Part shown: positions 47,197 through 57,640 of the stretch, piece by piece
How the letters are laid out: every line of letters begins with the position of its first letter
How positions within the stretch are numbered: position 1 is the first letter of the stretch
Assembly (NCBI GenBank): GCA_944989445.1
Contig: CALYLW010000284.1
Coordinates: 5,001-69,000 of the forward strand
Origin: Ampullaceana balthica
Taxonomy: Eukaryota; Mollusca; Gastropoda; Lymnaeidae
DNA: 64,000 nt
Direction: 5' to 3'
Made by a program: the position numbers and the translations under genes
Notes under the pieces: generated by a model
The model's database searches: none
What the model was told of the DNA's origin: nothing
Seen by the model: the letters and a program-made list of their open reading frames with translations, nothing else

Positions 47197-47372
47197 ATTT
47201 CTCTTGCAGGAAAGAGAAAATCATGTCCGTGGTTGACCGGCCAGCTCCGAAAACTGCATTGAGACTCTGAATAAACATTTTGTGCCAGAATTTGCAGGCG
47301 TGCAAGAACCACTCTGGCAAAAGCCTTTCCCACAAAACCCAGTAGGGATATGCCTCGATAGATGAGCCGTAT
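47195..47372 (-). pseudogene. LINE reverse transcriptase fragment, frameshifted
   Basis: Seen on the minus strand: GKAFARVVLARLQILAQNVY followed by SESQCSF, then after a one-base shift GAGRSTTDMIFSFLQEKC. Known: GKVFARVVL...RL and CGFRAGRSTxDMIFSLRQLQEKC are blocks of the N-terminal half of the RT domain in non-LTR retrotransposons. Here the FRAGR join carries an extra base and about two residues are missing before LQEKC. Roughly 60 residues survive, without the YxDD catalytic motif. A dead relic lodged within a 22-bp tandem repeat. Confidence 0.85.
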
Positions 47373-47506
47373 GACAATGATAGATGTGCCGTATGACCAT
47401 GTTATAAAGGTATTTTATAAAAATAATTTGAAACATACTATCTAACATAAAAAGTCTGACTAGCTGCCTTTTAAGCAGACTGTCACCAGGGGGGCGCGGA
47501 CTGCAT

Positions 47507-47697
47507 GGGTGAGACCATCACAAGGGGTGACACCATCACAATGGGTGACACCATCACCAGGGGTGACACCATCACAAGGGGTGACACCATCACAAAGGGT
47601 GACACCATCACAAGGGGTGACACCATCACAAGGGGTGACACCATCACAAAGGGTGACACCATCACAAAGGGTGACACCATCACAAGGGGAGACACCA
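47507..47697. repeat. 18-bp minisatellite, about 10.5 copies
   Basis: The unit is GGGTGACACCATCACAAG with CAATG, CCAGG and AAAGG variants. GGGTGACACC also occurs in the adjacent conserved terminus (GGGTGACACCAACCCT), so the array may derive from it. Frames are open on both strands. Confidence 0.96.
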
Positions 47698-47708
47698 ATA
47701 TGCAAAAT

Positions 47709-47828
47709 TATGTATGTTCCCGTTATTTGGCACTGTCAGACCCGAAGGAGGTCTATGGGGTAAGTCGTGAGGGGATGACATTATATTTGCTACCGCACTG
47801 GGTGACACCAACCCTATAGACGCCTCTG
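47709..47828 (+). mobile_element. Conserved right end of a dispersed element (copy 2)
   Basis: Homologous along its length to 3251-3368, in the same orientation relative to an upstream tandem array, and ending CGCCTCTG. In this copy the array joins the terminus directly, without the MITE present in copy 1. Confidence 0.75.
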
Positions 47829-48486
47829 CTTTTAAGACTTTCAAAGTGACTTTCACGAGGCGGGAAATTGAACATCGTGTCACGCGTGGAAGTTAAAGTA
47901 TTTCCCCTTGAAGTGGCGGACTCGCATTGGTTTTTTTTTAAACACTGACTCCACTCCATTGGCCCTTGCACTAGACAATGTGTCAATGTCAAATAATCCA
48001 ATGACATCTAAGCTTGTCATGTTTCCAAAGCGATAGAAAGCCGTTTGTCATACCCTCCTCCCCATACATGTTTCGAGTGGCGAACACAACCGTTATTAAT
48101 GGCACCATGTTTGTAATCACGACGTAACATAAGACCTGGATCACTAACAACTCCCTAACAAAGCAACTAAAGGAAGGAGAGCAAGAACACGGCGAAAATC
48201 AAAACATTTGAAAGGAGTTTTATTCCCTCTCCAGCTCACAGGAAATGGTAGACATTTAATGGCGACTGAAGTGAGGTCGGATTTCGAGGAAGGGGCATAA
48301 ATCTCGGGTGTTGTTACCACTTCAGGGAGGGGAGACAATCTTTTCATTAAAAGGGGATGAAATTATCGGCTTCGGGGGACAGAGGCCGCAATCCAATATC
48401 CAGGTGTGGCTTAGCCAGCGTTAGACTTTTAGTAGGAATCGGAGTTGTTTGAATAGGGGGCCCCTTTTTTTTCTCCTTTAAGAGTC
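47829..48486. other. No gene recognised
   Basis: The minus-strand frames 48144-48347 and 48347-48667 have no domain in their own frames; the second overlaps the candidate pseudo-exon in a different frame. Confidence 0.45.
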
Positions 48487-48628
48487 GGGCCATTCTATTC
48501 AGTGTTCCGTGTTGCTGTACACCCCTTTCCCTATAAACCTTCCACCGGAACTCCTGGCGGACACTTGTAACAACATCCTTCACGGAACACTTCAGCATGA
48601 TACTCGTGTAAACATAGCCAGGCATGTT
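48487..48628 (-). pseudogene. Possible TNF-receptor cysteine-rich domain relic
   Basis: Seen: one minus-strand frame reads CLHEYHAEVFREGCCYKCPP then G, and after a TAG (48531-48533) GKGCTATRNTE, then a second TAG (48495-48497) where the family has a cysteine. Known: TNFR CRD1 has the form C-x(3-4)-Y-x(7-9)-CC-x-x-C-x-P-G-x(6-9)-C-T-x-T-x-x-T-x-C. Spacing fits well, including the CTATRNT block. Inference: a decayed exon of a TNF-receptor-like gene, or a chance resemblance. Upstream it runs into a 46-bp array; GTTTAT at 48536 could instead be a splice donor. No other exons are recognised. Confidence 0.35.
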
Positions 48629-48629
48629 C

Positions 48630-48907
48630 CAATGGTTGGTGGTCAGCGTCACAGCTAACTGGGGCAACCTTGGCAGACGGGTTGGTGGTCAGCGTCACAG
48701 CTAACTGGGGCAACCTTGGCAGACGGGTTGGTGGTCAGCGTCACAGCTAACTGGGGCAACCTTGGCAGACGGGTTGGTGGTCAGCGTCACAGCTAACTGG
48801 GGCAACCTTGGCAGACGGGTTGGTGGTCAGCGTCACAGCTAACTGGGGCAACCTTGGCAGACGGGTTGGTGGTCAGCGTCACAGCTAACTGGGGCAACCT
48901 TGGCAGT
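48630..48907. repeat. 46-bp minisatellite, 6 copies
   Basis: The unit begins GGTTGGTGGTCAGCGTCACA and contains CTTGGCAGAC. Copies are essentially identical. Confidence 0.97.
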
Positions 48908-49021
48908 CATTTCAAACTAGGGCAGCTTTGACACACGTGTTACTTGGACTTAGTAAGGTTATGTCGGGTTGATAACACAGTTTGTCGTTGAAGGCTATTA
49001 TCCCCACCTCAGTCTGTTTTT

Positions 49022-49190
49022 AACAATAACAAAATGGTGCCCTGACAATAACAAACTGGTGGCCTGACAATAACAAAATGGTGGCCTGACATTAACAAAA
49101 TGGTGGCCTGACATTAACAAAATGGTGGCCTGACATTAACAAAATGGTGGCCTGACAATAACAAAATGGTGGCCTGACAATATCAAAATG
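49022..49190. repeat. 22-bp minisatellite, 7-8 copies
   Basis: The unit begins AACAAAATGGTGGCCTGACA, with CAATAAC or CATTAAC at the join. Confidence 0.96.
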
Positions 49191-49244
49191 GTCTAAGAGA
49201 ACTTGATAAAGATGGCCGTAAAGGCGAAGAGCTCTAGTTATGGG

Positions 49245-49408
49245 CAATGTTCCCTCTAAGGTTTGTTGGCACGTTTGCAAAGTTGCAAAACATCCTTTTT
49301 TTCCCCTCAAGATTTTACAAAATGTGCTGCTCGGTAATTCTAATTTGCTGCGTGGCTGCGTCCGATATCTGCGTGGCCTCGGAGCCGCGCGGCGTAAAGG
49401 GAACATTG
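49245..49408. mobile_element. hAT-type MITE, 164 bp
   Basis: Inverted ends CAATGTTCCCTCTAAGG and (right, inverted) CAATGTTCCCTTTACGC. Flanks GTTATGGG (49237-49244) and GTTATCGG (49409-49416) match at 7 of 8 bases. Fragment 37212-37358 is a second member. Confidence 0.9.
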
Positions 49409-49761
49409 GTTATCGGTTATGGGATATTCACATATTTTTAAAAAAAAACTGAAAGGTTTTCTAGTGTCCACTACTGCCAGAGGCTGGAAGTGACCCGGTA
49501 CATGTTGACATGTTGCAATAGCTAAATTTTCAGAGCAGAAATTGACGTATGGCAGTGAGGCTCTGGAGACTTGAACTGACAGTGACACTTATTGACCGAA
49601 CTGAAATATCACAGTGACACTTATTGACTGCAATTAACGGCCAGGGGGGGGGGACAACCATTCACGGTAGAGGTGTGAGGAACATCGGCGAGAAATCGAA
49701 TGTCGAAGTTTGATGGCAGCCTCCCATTAGCTCAGTATCCAATTAACATAACACCCTGGCC

Positions 49762-50293
49762 CTCTCTAGCGTTCACAGATAGACTGCTGGACTGGCCCTC
49801 TCTAGCGTTCACAGATAGACTGCTGGACTGGCCCTCTCTAGCGTTCACAGATAGACTGCTGGACTGGCCCTCTCTAGCGTTCACAGATAGACTGCTGGAC
49901 TGGCCCTCTCTAGCGTTCACAGATAGACTGCTGGACTGGCCCTCTCTAGCGTTCACAGATAGACTGCTGGACTGGCCCTCTCTAGCGTTCACAGATAGAC
50001 TGCTGGACTGGCCCTCTCTAGCGTTCACAGATGGACTGCTGGACTGGCCCTCTCTAGCGTTCACAGATGGACTGCTGGACTGGCCCTCTCTAGCGTTCAC
50101 AGATAGACTGCTGGACTGGCCCTCTCTAGCGTTCACAGATAGACTGCTGGACTGGCCCTCTCTAGCGTTCACAGATAGACTGCTGGACTGGCCCTCTCTA
50201 GCGTTCACAGATAGACTGCTGGACTGGTTCTCTCTAGCGTTCACAGATGGACTGCTGGACTGGCCCCCTCGAGCTTTCACATATAGACTGCTG
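49762..50293. repeat. 36-bp minisatellite, about 15 copies
   Basis: The unit begins TGGCCCTCTCTAGCGTTCAC and contains AGACTGCTGGAC; only the last two copies diverge. Frames of about 240 aa are open on both strands (49700-50419 + and 49732-50457 -) with a 12-residue period; both strands being equally open points to an artefact. Confidence 0.97.
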
Positions 50294-51831
50294 GAAATTA
50301 ACAACTTTAGTATCGCTTTGTTGAGCAACTTTAATGGCATCAACCACAATTGTAAAAAAAATATGTTTATTTCGGAAAGAACACTGCGCAATTTACCTTT
50401 AACATGCACCTTAATGTAAAATACAAAATACACAAACAAATTGTGCAATGAAAACAATAAATTTGAGCTTTATTTTTAGACTGATACGACAGTAAACGTT
50501 TCGGCTAATGCCTTCATCAGTACAACATAAAATACATTCTTACAATACTTACATAAGTAATAATAACATTCTTTAAAAATATTGTATTTTAAAATATTTA
50601 TGTTAAATAATGTAACCGTTATATCATAATTTTAAAGCATATTCATGTTGATATTCTAATAAGCTTTTTTTCACAGTGTCTAAACTTTCAATTTGACTTT
50701 CACTGCTGGAATAATTTTAATCAGCCTTTTATTTAACACCTAGGGTTCCATTAAGTGACAGCACATTTAGGACACAATATCGTTTACGACATCTCTAACA
50801 CACTGCGTTCTCTATTTGTTACTGCAAGATTCCATGGTTCGGTCGTTATGCAGCCAACTAACTATCTTTCAAGAGTTAAGTCATACTAGACAGACATCTT
50901 TATAACAGACTTGGGAACAAATGCGATTCTTCTTGATTCAGTGGTTTTTTTTCCCCAGGGTGGGGGTTAAAAATAAAAGGGGGTTTTACCCTAACTTTTT
51001 CACTTGGGAAAATGGTGTTGGAAAAAAATCTGGGGCGGGGGTTGTCCAGCCCAGACGGTACATTTTGACTTAGGACTTAGCTGATTAGCGGAATGGAAGT
51101 TGTGGAAACCGTGGCCAAAATCTGGACACTGGTCCGATTGCCCTAATTCTAGTTCCGTCTTTACAGAGAATGCGATTTTGTTTTCTGTCTCTGTTATAGC
51201 AGTAATGCTATTGAGGGACTTGTGCCGTCTTCAACGGTGGAAATATATTACTGCGCCGTTGTCGGCTCAGAGAATCGGGAGCTCAGTCATCAGTTAACAG
51301 AGTCTAACGGTTGTCATTGCTAATAATGCCAAGTGCCCATCAAGTCAGGGGAGCAGTCGCCACCATATTTCCCCACTGTTCGCCCCCAACCCCCCCCCCA
51401 ATCTCCATGCACCACGGGTTGGTTGGCTACGTCCCAGCGGCCCCCGTTCGCTCCTGTTGCCTTGATTTGAGGTGTCACAGGCTCCGGTCGTCAAGTTGGC
51501 GTCTGGGGGTCACAGTAAACCAGGCAGAGATCTCACAATAGTGGGATAGGGGGGGGGTACCGAGGTCTCAGCGACAGAGGAATGTGGGACGGGGGGGATG
51601 TGATGACGAACTCACCGACGGGGGAGTAGGGGAAGGGATTTTGTGAACTGGGATCTTAATGACGGGGAAAGTTTGGGTAAGAATTCGATCACATTCTGAA
51701 CAAGTTTAGTCTGTAAATGGATCACATTAGTGAAAAGTTTGGTTTATTAACACTTGAGTTTACTCCCTTGTCTTGGTCTGGTTGTGTATTTGCTGTATTT
51801 ATGTAAACAAACCAGTCTCCACTCCATGTAT
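50294..51831. other. No gene recognised
   Basis: AT-rich to 50900, then G- and C-runs (50959-50982, 51389-51399, 51550-51557). The frames at 51100-51297 and 51311-51541 (+) are unrecognised. Confidence 0.5.
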
Positions 51832-51893
51832 GATATGTACTACATCAATTCTATATGACATGTACTACATCAATTCTGCATGACATTACTACA
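51832..51893. repeat. 26-bp direct duplication
   Basis: ATGACATGTACTACATCAAT-type unit twice plus a partial. Confidence 0.88.
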
Positions 51894-51904
51894 CTAATTG
51901 GTCC

Positions 51905-52410
51905 AAACTACACATCCCACGACTAGTTGTAAGATTGTCAAATCCACACATTCTACGACTAGTTGTAAGATGGTCAAATCCACACATTCTACGACTAGTT
52001 GTAAGATGGTCAAATCCACACATCACACGACTAGTTGTAAGATGGCCCAATCCACACATCACACGACTAGTTGTAAGATGGTCCAATCCACACATCACAC
52101 GACTAGTTGTAAGATGGTCAAATCCACACATCACACGACTAGTTGTAAGATGGCCCAATCCACACATCACACGACTAGTTGTAAGATGGTCCAATCCACA
52201 CATCACACGACTAGTTGTAAGATGGCCCAATCCACACATCACACGACTAGTTGTAAGATGGTCCAATCCACACATCACACGACTAGTTGTAAGATGGTCA
52301 AATCCACACATCACACGACTAGTTGTAAGATGGCCCAATCCACACATCACACGACTTGTTGTAAGATGGTCCAATCCACACATCACACGACTAGTTGTAA
52401 GATGGCCCAG
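51905..52410. repeat. 36-bp minisatellite, 14 copies
   Basis: The unit includes CACACGACTAGTTGTAAGAT. Variants GGTCAAATC, GGCCCAATC and GGTCCAATC recur in a near-regular order, so a 180-bp (five-unit) higher-order duplication is visible (52018-52197 versus 52198-52377, in part). Three frames are open. Confidence 0.96.
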
Positions 52411-53384
52411 AACGACCACACGATCACAGATAATCTGATCTCATTGCCAGACTAACGCGATGTTCCTAGATGTTATTGATGCGTTATAAAGTAGTCTGCT
52501 TGCGGTGCAGACTTTCTGAGAACAGTCATATACTCTATCAACAGCTAAGAGAGCAACGGACACGCTTCCTGTCTCGGCCTCAACCTAAACCATAAACCAT
52601 TTTTAAAAAATTAAACTTTACTAAAACAGGTCGAAGGCCACAAAGTGAAAGGGTACAAGGTCACAAGGTCAAAGGGTACAAGGCCAACAGGTCACATGAA
52701 TCTAATGAATGATAATCCAACCGCAAAGGACACATATTGAGAGCAATGCGGACATAGTAATTTCCTTTGCAAGGTTAAAGATTTGTTCCCAAACAATTCT
52801 AACCTAACCGTCGTAATATTTAACCCAGATTTCTTTAAGCCCAGCGCAAGTTCAGGCTTAGGTTGAAATTTTCTTAAAGCCGATTCGTAAGCTTACGGGC
52901 ACCCCCCTCCCCGCTATGGAAAGCATCGAAATCAAATTTATTCCCCCGGTGTCGTTAAGTTATGACAGAATCCTCGGAGATCTGCGGCCAAAAGGCACGG
53001 CCAGGCCTGCCGACTTTCTCCGTGCGGAGACCCTGAACCTAATCTGAGTCAGGCGGCCCGTAATAAATGGGCTATATATTAGAAGTGACATGCTTAAGGC
53101 GGGCCCCGCACCTACTGGCGCTGATAACCGGGGGCGGTGGACTCGGTCCCTGTTACCATAATAAATAGCCTCGCTGTCGTGCTAAAGAAAATCCGCTCTC
53201 GAGAAATAATTATTTACCAGATAACCTCTGTCAACCTGGGTTTAAAAATGTTCCCTGTCACAGGTCGACAGGGTTGTGTGTGTGTGTTACTTTTTTTAAG
53301 GTGGAAAGGAGGTGGGGGGGGGGTAGAAAAAAAAGTGAAGCCAACTCTCAAACACTCGACGCCCCTCCACCCCCACCCCACCTC
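52411..53384. other. No gene seen; short AAGGTCACA repeats
   Basis: Imperfect AAGGTCACAAGGTCAAAGGG repeats at 52625-52697. The rest is unremarkable. Confidence 0.5.
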
Positions 53385-54196
53385 ACTCATATTTGATCAC
53401 GGGTACACACTCACCTTTTTCATATTTGATCACGGGTACACACTCACCTTTCAAATATTTGATCACGGGTACACACTCACCTTTCTCATATTTGATCACG
53501 GGTACACACTCACCTTTCTCATATTTCATCACGGGTACACACTCACCTTTCAAATATTTGATCACGGGTACACACTCACCTTTCTCATATTTAATCACGG
53601 GTACACACTCACCTTTCCTATATTTGATCACGGGTACACACTCACCTTTCTCATATTTAATCACGGGTACACACTCACCTTTCTCATATTTAATCACGGG
53701 TACACACTCACCTTTCCTATATTTGATCACGGGTACACACTCACCTTTCTCATATTTAATCACGGGTACACACTCACCTTTCAAATATTTAATCACGAGT
53801 ACACACTCACCTTTCTCATATTTAATCACGGGTACACACTCACCATTCAAATATTTGATCACGGTTACACACTCACCTTTCTCATATTTAATCACGGGTA
53901 CACACTCACCTTTCTCATATTTAATCAGAGGTACACACTCACCTTTCAAATATTTAATCACGAGTACACACTCACCTTTCTCATATTTAATCACGGGTAC
54001 ACACTCACCATTCAAATATTTGATCACGGGTACACACTCGCCTTTCTCATATTTAATCACGGGTACACACTCACCTTTCAAATATTTGATCACGGGTACA
54101 CACTAACCTTTCTCATATTTGATCACGGGTACACACTCACCTTTCTCATATTTGATCACGGGTACACACCCACCTTTCAAATATTTGATCACGGGT
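53385..54196. repeat. 33-bp minisatellite, about 24 copies
   Basis: The unit includes GATCACGGGTACACACTCAC (33 bp) with three join types: CTCAT, CAAAT and CCTAT. The 33-bp period leaves frames of 362 aa (+), 237 aa (+) and 236 aa (-) all open, reading 11-residue repeats; I regard none as a gene. Confidence 0.97.
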
Positions 54197-54232
54197 ACAT
54201 ATTGAGTGTAAAAATACAATTTTAAAAAAATT

Positions 54233-54306
54233 GTGCCCACGCCGAGAATCGATCGCGAGACCGCTTGCATAGCAGGGCGACTTTCTACCTCAAGACCACA
54301 AGAGCC
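54233..54306 (-). other. tRNA-like sequence, probable SINE head
   Basis: The minus strand reads GGCTCTTGTGGTCTTGAGGT (A-box-like) and later GATCGATTCTCGGCG (B-box-like, one or two bases off GGTTCGANTCC), total 74 nt. No good acceptor stem pairing and no clear tail; likely a tRNA pseudogene or SINE fragment. Confidence 0.35.
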
Positions 54307-54479
54307 TGATGCAAAAAAGGGAAGTTTAAAAATATAAACAATAATCTTTAATATTTTCTCTTAGTGAGCCTATATAATCAGTTTTTTTAATTAATTTATT
54401 TAATTTATGATATTTTCAGGAATTCATGCAAACATTTGTCCATTTTTCTTATAAAACATAACTAAATTTGGGGGCCCCT

Positions 54480-54705
54480 AATCATCGGAGGCCCCTGGCT
54501 TTAGCCCGTTCAGCCCCCCCCCCTTAATCCGCCATAGATGTCCACACCCCCTTATCCCTTCCCCCAGTTTTAAAGCCAAGGGAGATAATTTCGGTTTCAG
54601 TCCTTAAATGTTTGTCGCATTTGCACATAATCAATACTTTTAGTTATGTCTCATATATAAGGGATTTATAGTCAAAAACTTTGTTTTTACGGGGTTGTTT
54701 TATTT
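54480..54705. mobile_element. hAT right-end remnant and family B fragment
   Basis: CTTAATCCGCC near 54526 with GGGGCCCC tracts resembles the end at 56860-56902 (CTTAATCCGCCCCTG). It is followed by an inverted family B fragment at 54640-54705. Neither is complete. Confidence 0.5.
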
Positions 54706-55213
54706 TTCATGCCTGTGTCTGGGTTGAGTGGAAATGAGTCATTTTCCTCATTAGATTTAATGATCTATTAGAAGATAATCTCTGTTATTGAGAAATGAAC
54801 AATTAAGTTCAAAAATTGATTTTGTAATGTTTCGTGTATCATGGCATACCTTTTAACACTATGTACGCTACGATGGGGTTCACTTGTCACGTCTTCAGGG
54901 TGAAAAAGACTCATTGATGCAAACATGGGATGAGTATTTAATATCAGTTTCACGCTCAGTTTTCTGTCTTTTAACATTTTCAACTCGAGTCTGAGAACTG
55001 GTGACACAAAGTTGGATCATTTTACATTTGGCCTGCTGTCTCCTGCTCTAATCCAAACCACATCTCCCTCCTCCACACTTCCCTTCCCCACACCTCCCTC
55101 CTCATCTCGCCTCCACACCAGATAGAAAATAATAAAAATACATACATGAACACACTTTAAGCTTTAAAGTCACAGGGAAAAAAATAGAAATGTGGTGCAC
55201 TGATTTAAGTCTT
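54706..55213. other. No gene seen
   Basis: The 79-aa minus-strand frame at 54768-55007 has no recognisable motif. Confidence 0.5.
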
Positions 55214-55615
55214 AAAAAAGATGGGTACAAAGGGGCGTATTAAGATGGGTATAAAGGGGCGTAATAAGATGGGTACAAAGGGGCGTATTAAGATGGGTAC
55301 AAAGAGTCGTATTAAGATTGGTACAAAGGGGCGTATTAAGATGGGTACAAAGGGGCGTATAAAGATGGGTACAAAGGGGCGTATTAAGATGGGTACAAAG
55401 GGGCGTATTAAGATGGGTACAAAGAAGCTTATTAAGATGGAGACAAAGGGGCGTATTAAGATGGAGACAAAGGGGCGTATTAAGATGGAGACAGAGGGGC
55501 GTATTAAGATGGAGACAGGGGGGCGTATTACGATGGAGACAGAGGGCGTATTAAGATGGAGACAAAGGGGCGTATTAAGATGGAGACAAAAGGGCGTATT
55601 AAGATAGTGACAAAA
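55214..55615. repeat. 24-bp minisatellite, about 17 copies
   Basis: The unit begins AAGATGGGTACAAAGGGGCG, changing abruptly to AAGATGGAGACAAAGGGGCG in the right third, so two sub-blocks expanded separately. One unit lacks a base. Lys/Gly-rich (+) and Ile/Arg-rich (-) frames are by-products. Confidence 0.96.
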
Positions 55616-55702
55616 GGGCTTCATTCTCCACCAGCTTATATACATGTATAGCATACCATATTATTATATACATGTGTAGTATACCATATTCGTATTTATT
55701 TT

Positions 55703-56705
55703 TAAATCCCTTATATTAACTTCACCGCCGTCTCTGTCGTCATCTCTCTCTGTCTCTCTGTCGTTCTGTCGTCATCTCTGTCTTGGGCGGGCGGAAAAAC
55801 AAAAGTAAAAAATGACCCACTTCCCGTGATCCGATCGAGCTGAAATTTGGCACACGGACCCGTCTCACGTAGCAATGCGTCGCATCAAAATTTCAGATCG
55901 ATTAAACTTACCATAATTAAATTAATGCATTTTTAGGTTATCCTTATATAACATATGTAATTCAAATGTACGGTTTGTTATTGTTTTTTTGCCACGTGAG
56001 AGTTTGAGTTGACGCGACCCATCGAAGTACCGGCGTGCTTTTGTATACATTTTACATGTCATGCTGAGCTCGCCCCCCCCCTAGGGTTATGAAGCAAAGT
56101 TGAGTTAAGACAGATTCAGTCTGTAACTGTTTCAAGCGTTTGAAAATAATCAATACTGTTAGTTATGTCTCATATATAAGGGATTTATAGTCAAAAACTT
56201 TGTTTTACGGGTTTGTTTTATTAAATCCCTTATATTAACTTCGCGGCCGTCTCTGTCGTTCTGTCGTCATCTCTCTCTGTCTGTCTGTCTTGGGCGGGCG
56301 GAAAAACCAAAAGTAAAAAATGACCCACTTCCCGTGATCCGATCGAGCTGAAATTTGGCACACGGACCCGTCTCACCTAACAATGCTTCGTATCAAAGTT
56401 TCAGATCGATCGAACGTACCGTAATAAAATTTATGCCTTTTTAGTTTATCCTTATATAACGTATGTAATTCAAATTCACGGTTTGTTATTGTTTTTTTCC
56501 ACGTGAGAGTTTGAGTTGACGCTTTGACGTCGACCGTCGTGCTGACATACCCTCACGTCCCATCCCCCGTTATTAAATACAGGGGAAATCACTCGGTGTC
56601 AGCCTATAAATGTTTGTCGCGTTGGAACATAATCAATACTTTTAGTTCTGTCTCATATATAAGGGTTTTATAGTCAAAAACTTTGTTTTTACGGGTCTTT
56701 TTTTT
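55703..56705. repeat. Family B, two head-to-tail copies, inverted
   Basis: Copies 55703-56220 and 56221-56705 begin TAAATCCCTTATATTAACTT and end near AAGGGATTTATAGTCAAAAA. They share CGGACCCGTCTCAC and AATTTCAGATCGAT with the pair at 32763-33783. CTGTCGTCATCTCTCTCTGT tracts vary in length. Confidence 0.85.
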
Positions 56706-56859
56706 CCATGAATAATCTTTGGCTGGGAAGGCCGATCCCGTAGTGCAGACAAAGTATGTTAAAGGAACCGATGAACTATTTAGTTACAAGTTACAGTCTT
56801 ATATTAACTGCTAGCAATCATTTTATTTAAAGGGATGCTGGCTGGATAGGGCCCCAGTT

Positions 56860-56902
56860 TTAATTGCAGCCAGGGGCCCCGTGCAGTCTTAATCCGCCCC
56901 TG
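56860..56902. mobile_element. hAT right terminus
   Basis: Ends CTTAATCCGCCCCTG, the inverse of CAGGGGCGGATTAAG, a terminal repeat of non-autonomous hAT elements. The left end is not found nearby. Confidence 0.5.
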
Positions 56903-57039
56903 GTGGACATGGACGGGTGGCGTCACCGCGTTAGCTCAACTCCAGGTGGTTTACCTGGTTTAAACACGAGATGTGTTCACCGTGGCTGGCCTGAAGTCAA
57001 GTGAACCGTAAAATGTAAACAAGAGCGACCGCTACATAT

Positions 57040-57253
57040 AGTTTATATAGATAAACTAAAAATGCATTAATTTAATTACGGTACGTTTGATCGATCTGAA
57101 ATTTGATACGATGCATTGTTAGGTGACACGGTTCCGTGTGCCAAATTTCAGCTCGATGGCTTCACGGGAAGTGGGTCATTCTCGACTTCTGTTTTTCCGC
57201 GGGCAGGCGGGCCCAAGACAGAGACGGAGGTGAAGTTAATATAAGGGATTTAA
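57040..57253. repeat. Family B, partial copy, plus orientation
   Basis: Runs from AGATAAACTAAAAATGCATT to GAAGTTAATATAAGGGATTT; lacks the left half. Confidence 0.8.
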
Positions 57254-57519
57254 TAAAAGACACCAACAGTCCAACAAAATAACATATTTTTAAAATCTTT
57301 TTTTTTAAAGGACACGCTTTTATTTACATATAGAAAGTGGACTAAAAAAAAGAAGAAAATAAAAATGTTCTATGATAACAGGTGAAATCCGTGAACATAA
57401 AAGCGGGGGGGGGGCGCTCATCACAACTCTCTATCTTGTACAGTGTTGTGAAACATAAATAAAAAATTTGTATGAATATTAATAAACATTAAAAGTTTCA
57501 CAACTTTGATCATATACAT

Positions 57520-57640
57520 CAGTGGTTCACAAAGTGGTCCGTACGGACCCCAGGGGTCCCCGGTATCCTTCAGGGGGTCCGTGGAAAATTAAAATTGATT
57601 TGGGGGTCCCGCGCAAGGTTTAATATAAAAATAATAAAAC
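57520..57640 (+). mobile_element. hAT left terminus (CAGTGGTTC type)
   Basis: CAGTGGTTCACAAAGTGGTC followed by GGACCCCAGGGGTCCCC and GGGGGTCCGTGG. This start is typical of a hAT group. No matching right terminus is visible, so the inner extent is unknown. Confidence 0.6.

Noticed and set aside
49700..50457. Pair of ~240-aa frames on opposite strands
   Set aside because: Both derive from the 36-bp array; coding on both strands at once is implausible.
53137..54225. 362-aa plus-strand frame with 11-residue repeats
   Set aside because: An opposite-strand frame of 236 aa and a second plus frame are equally open through the same 33-bp array.
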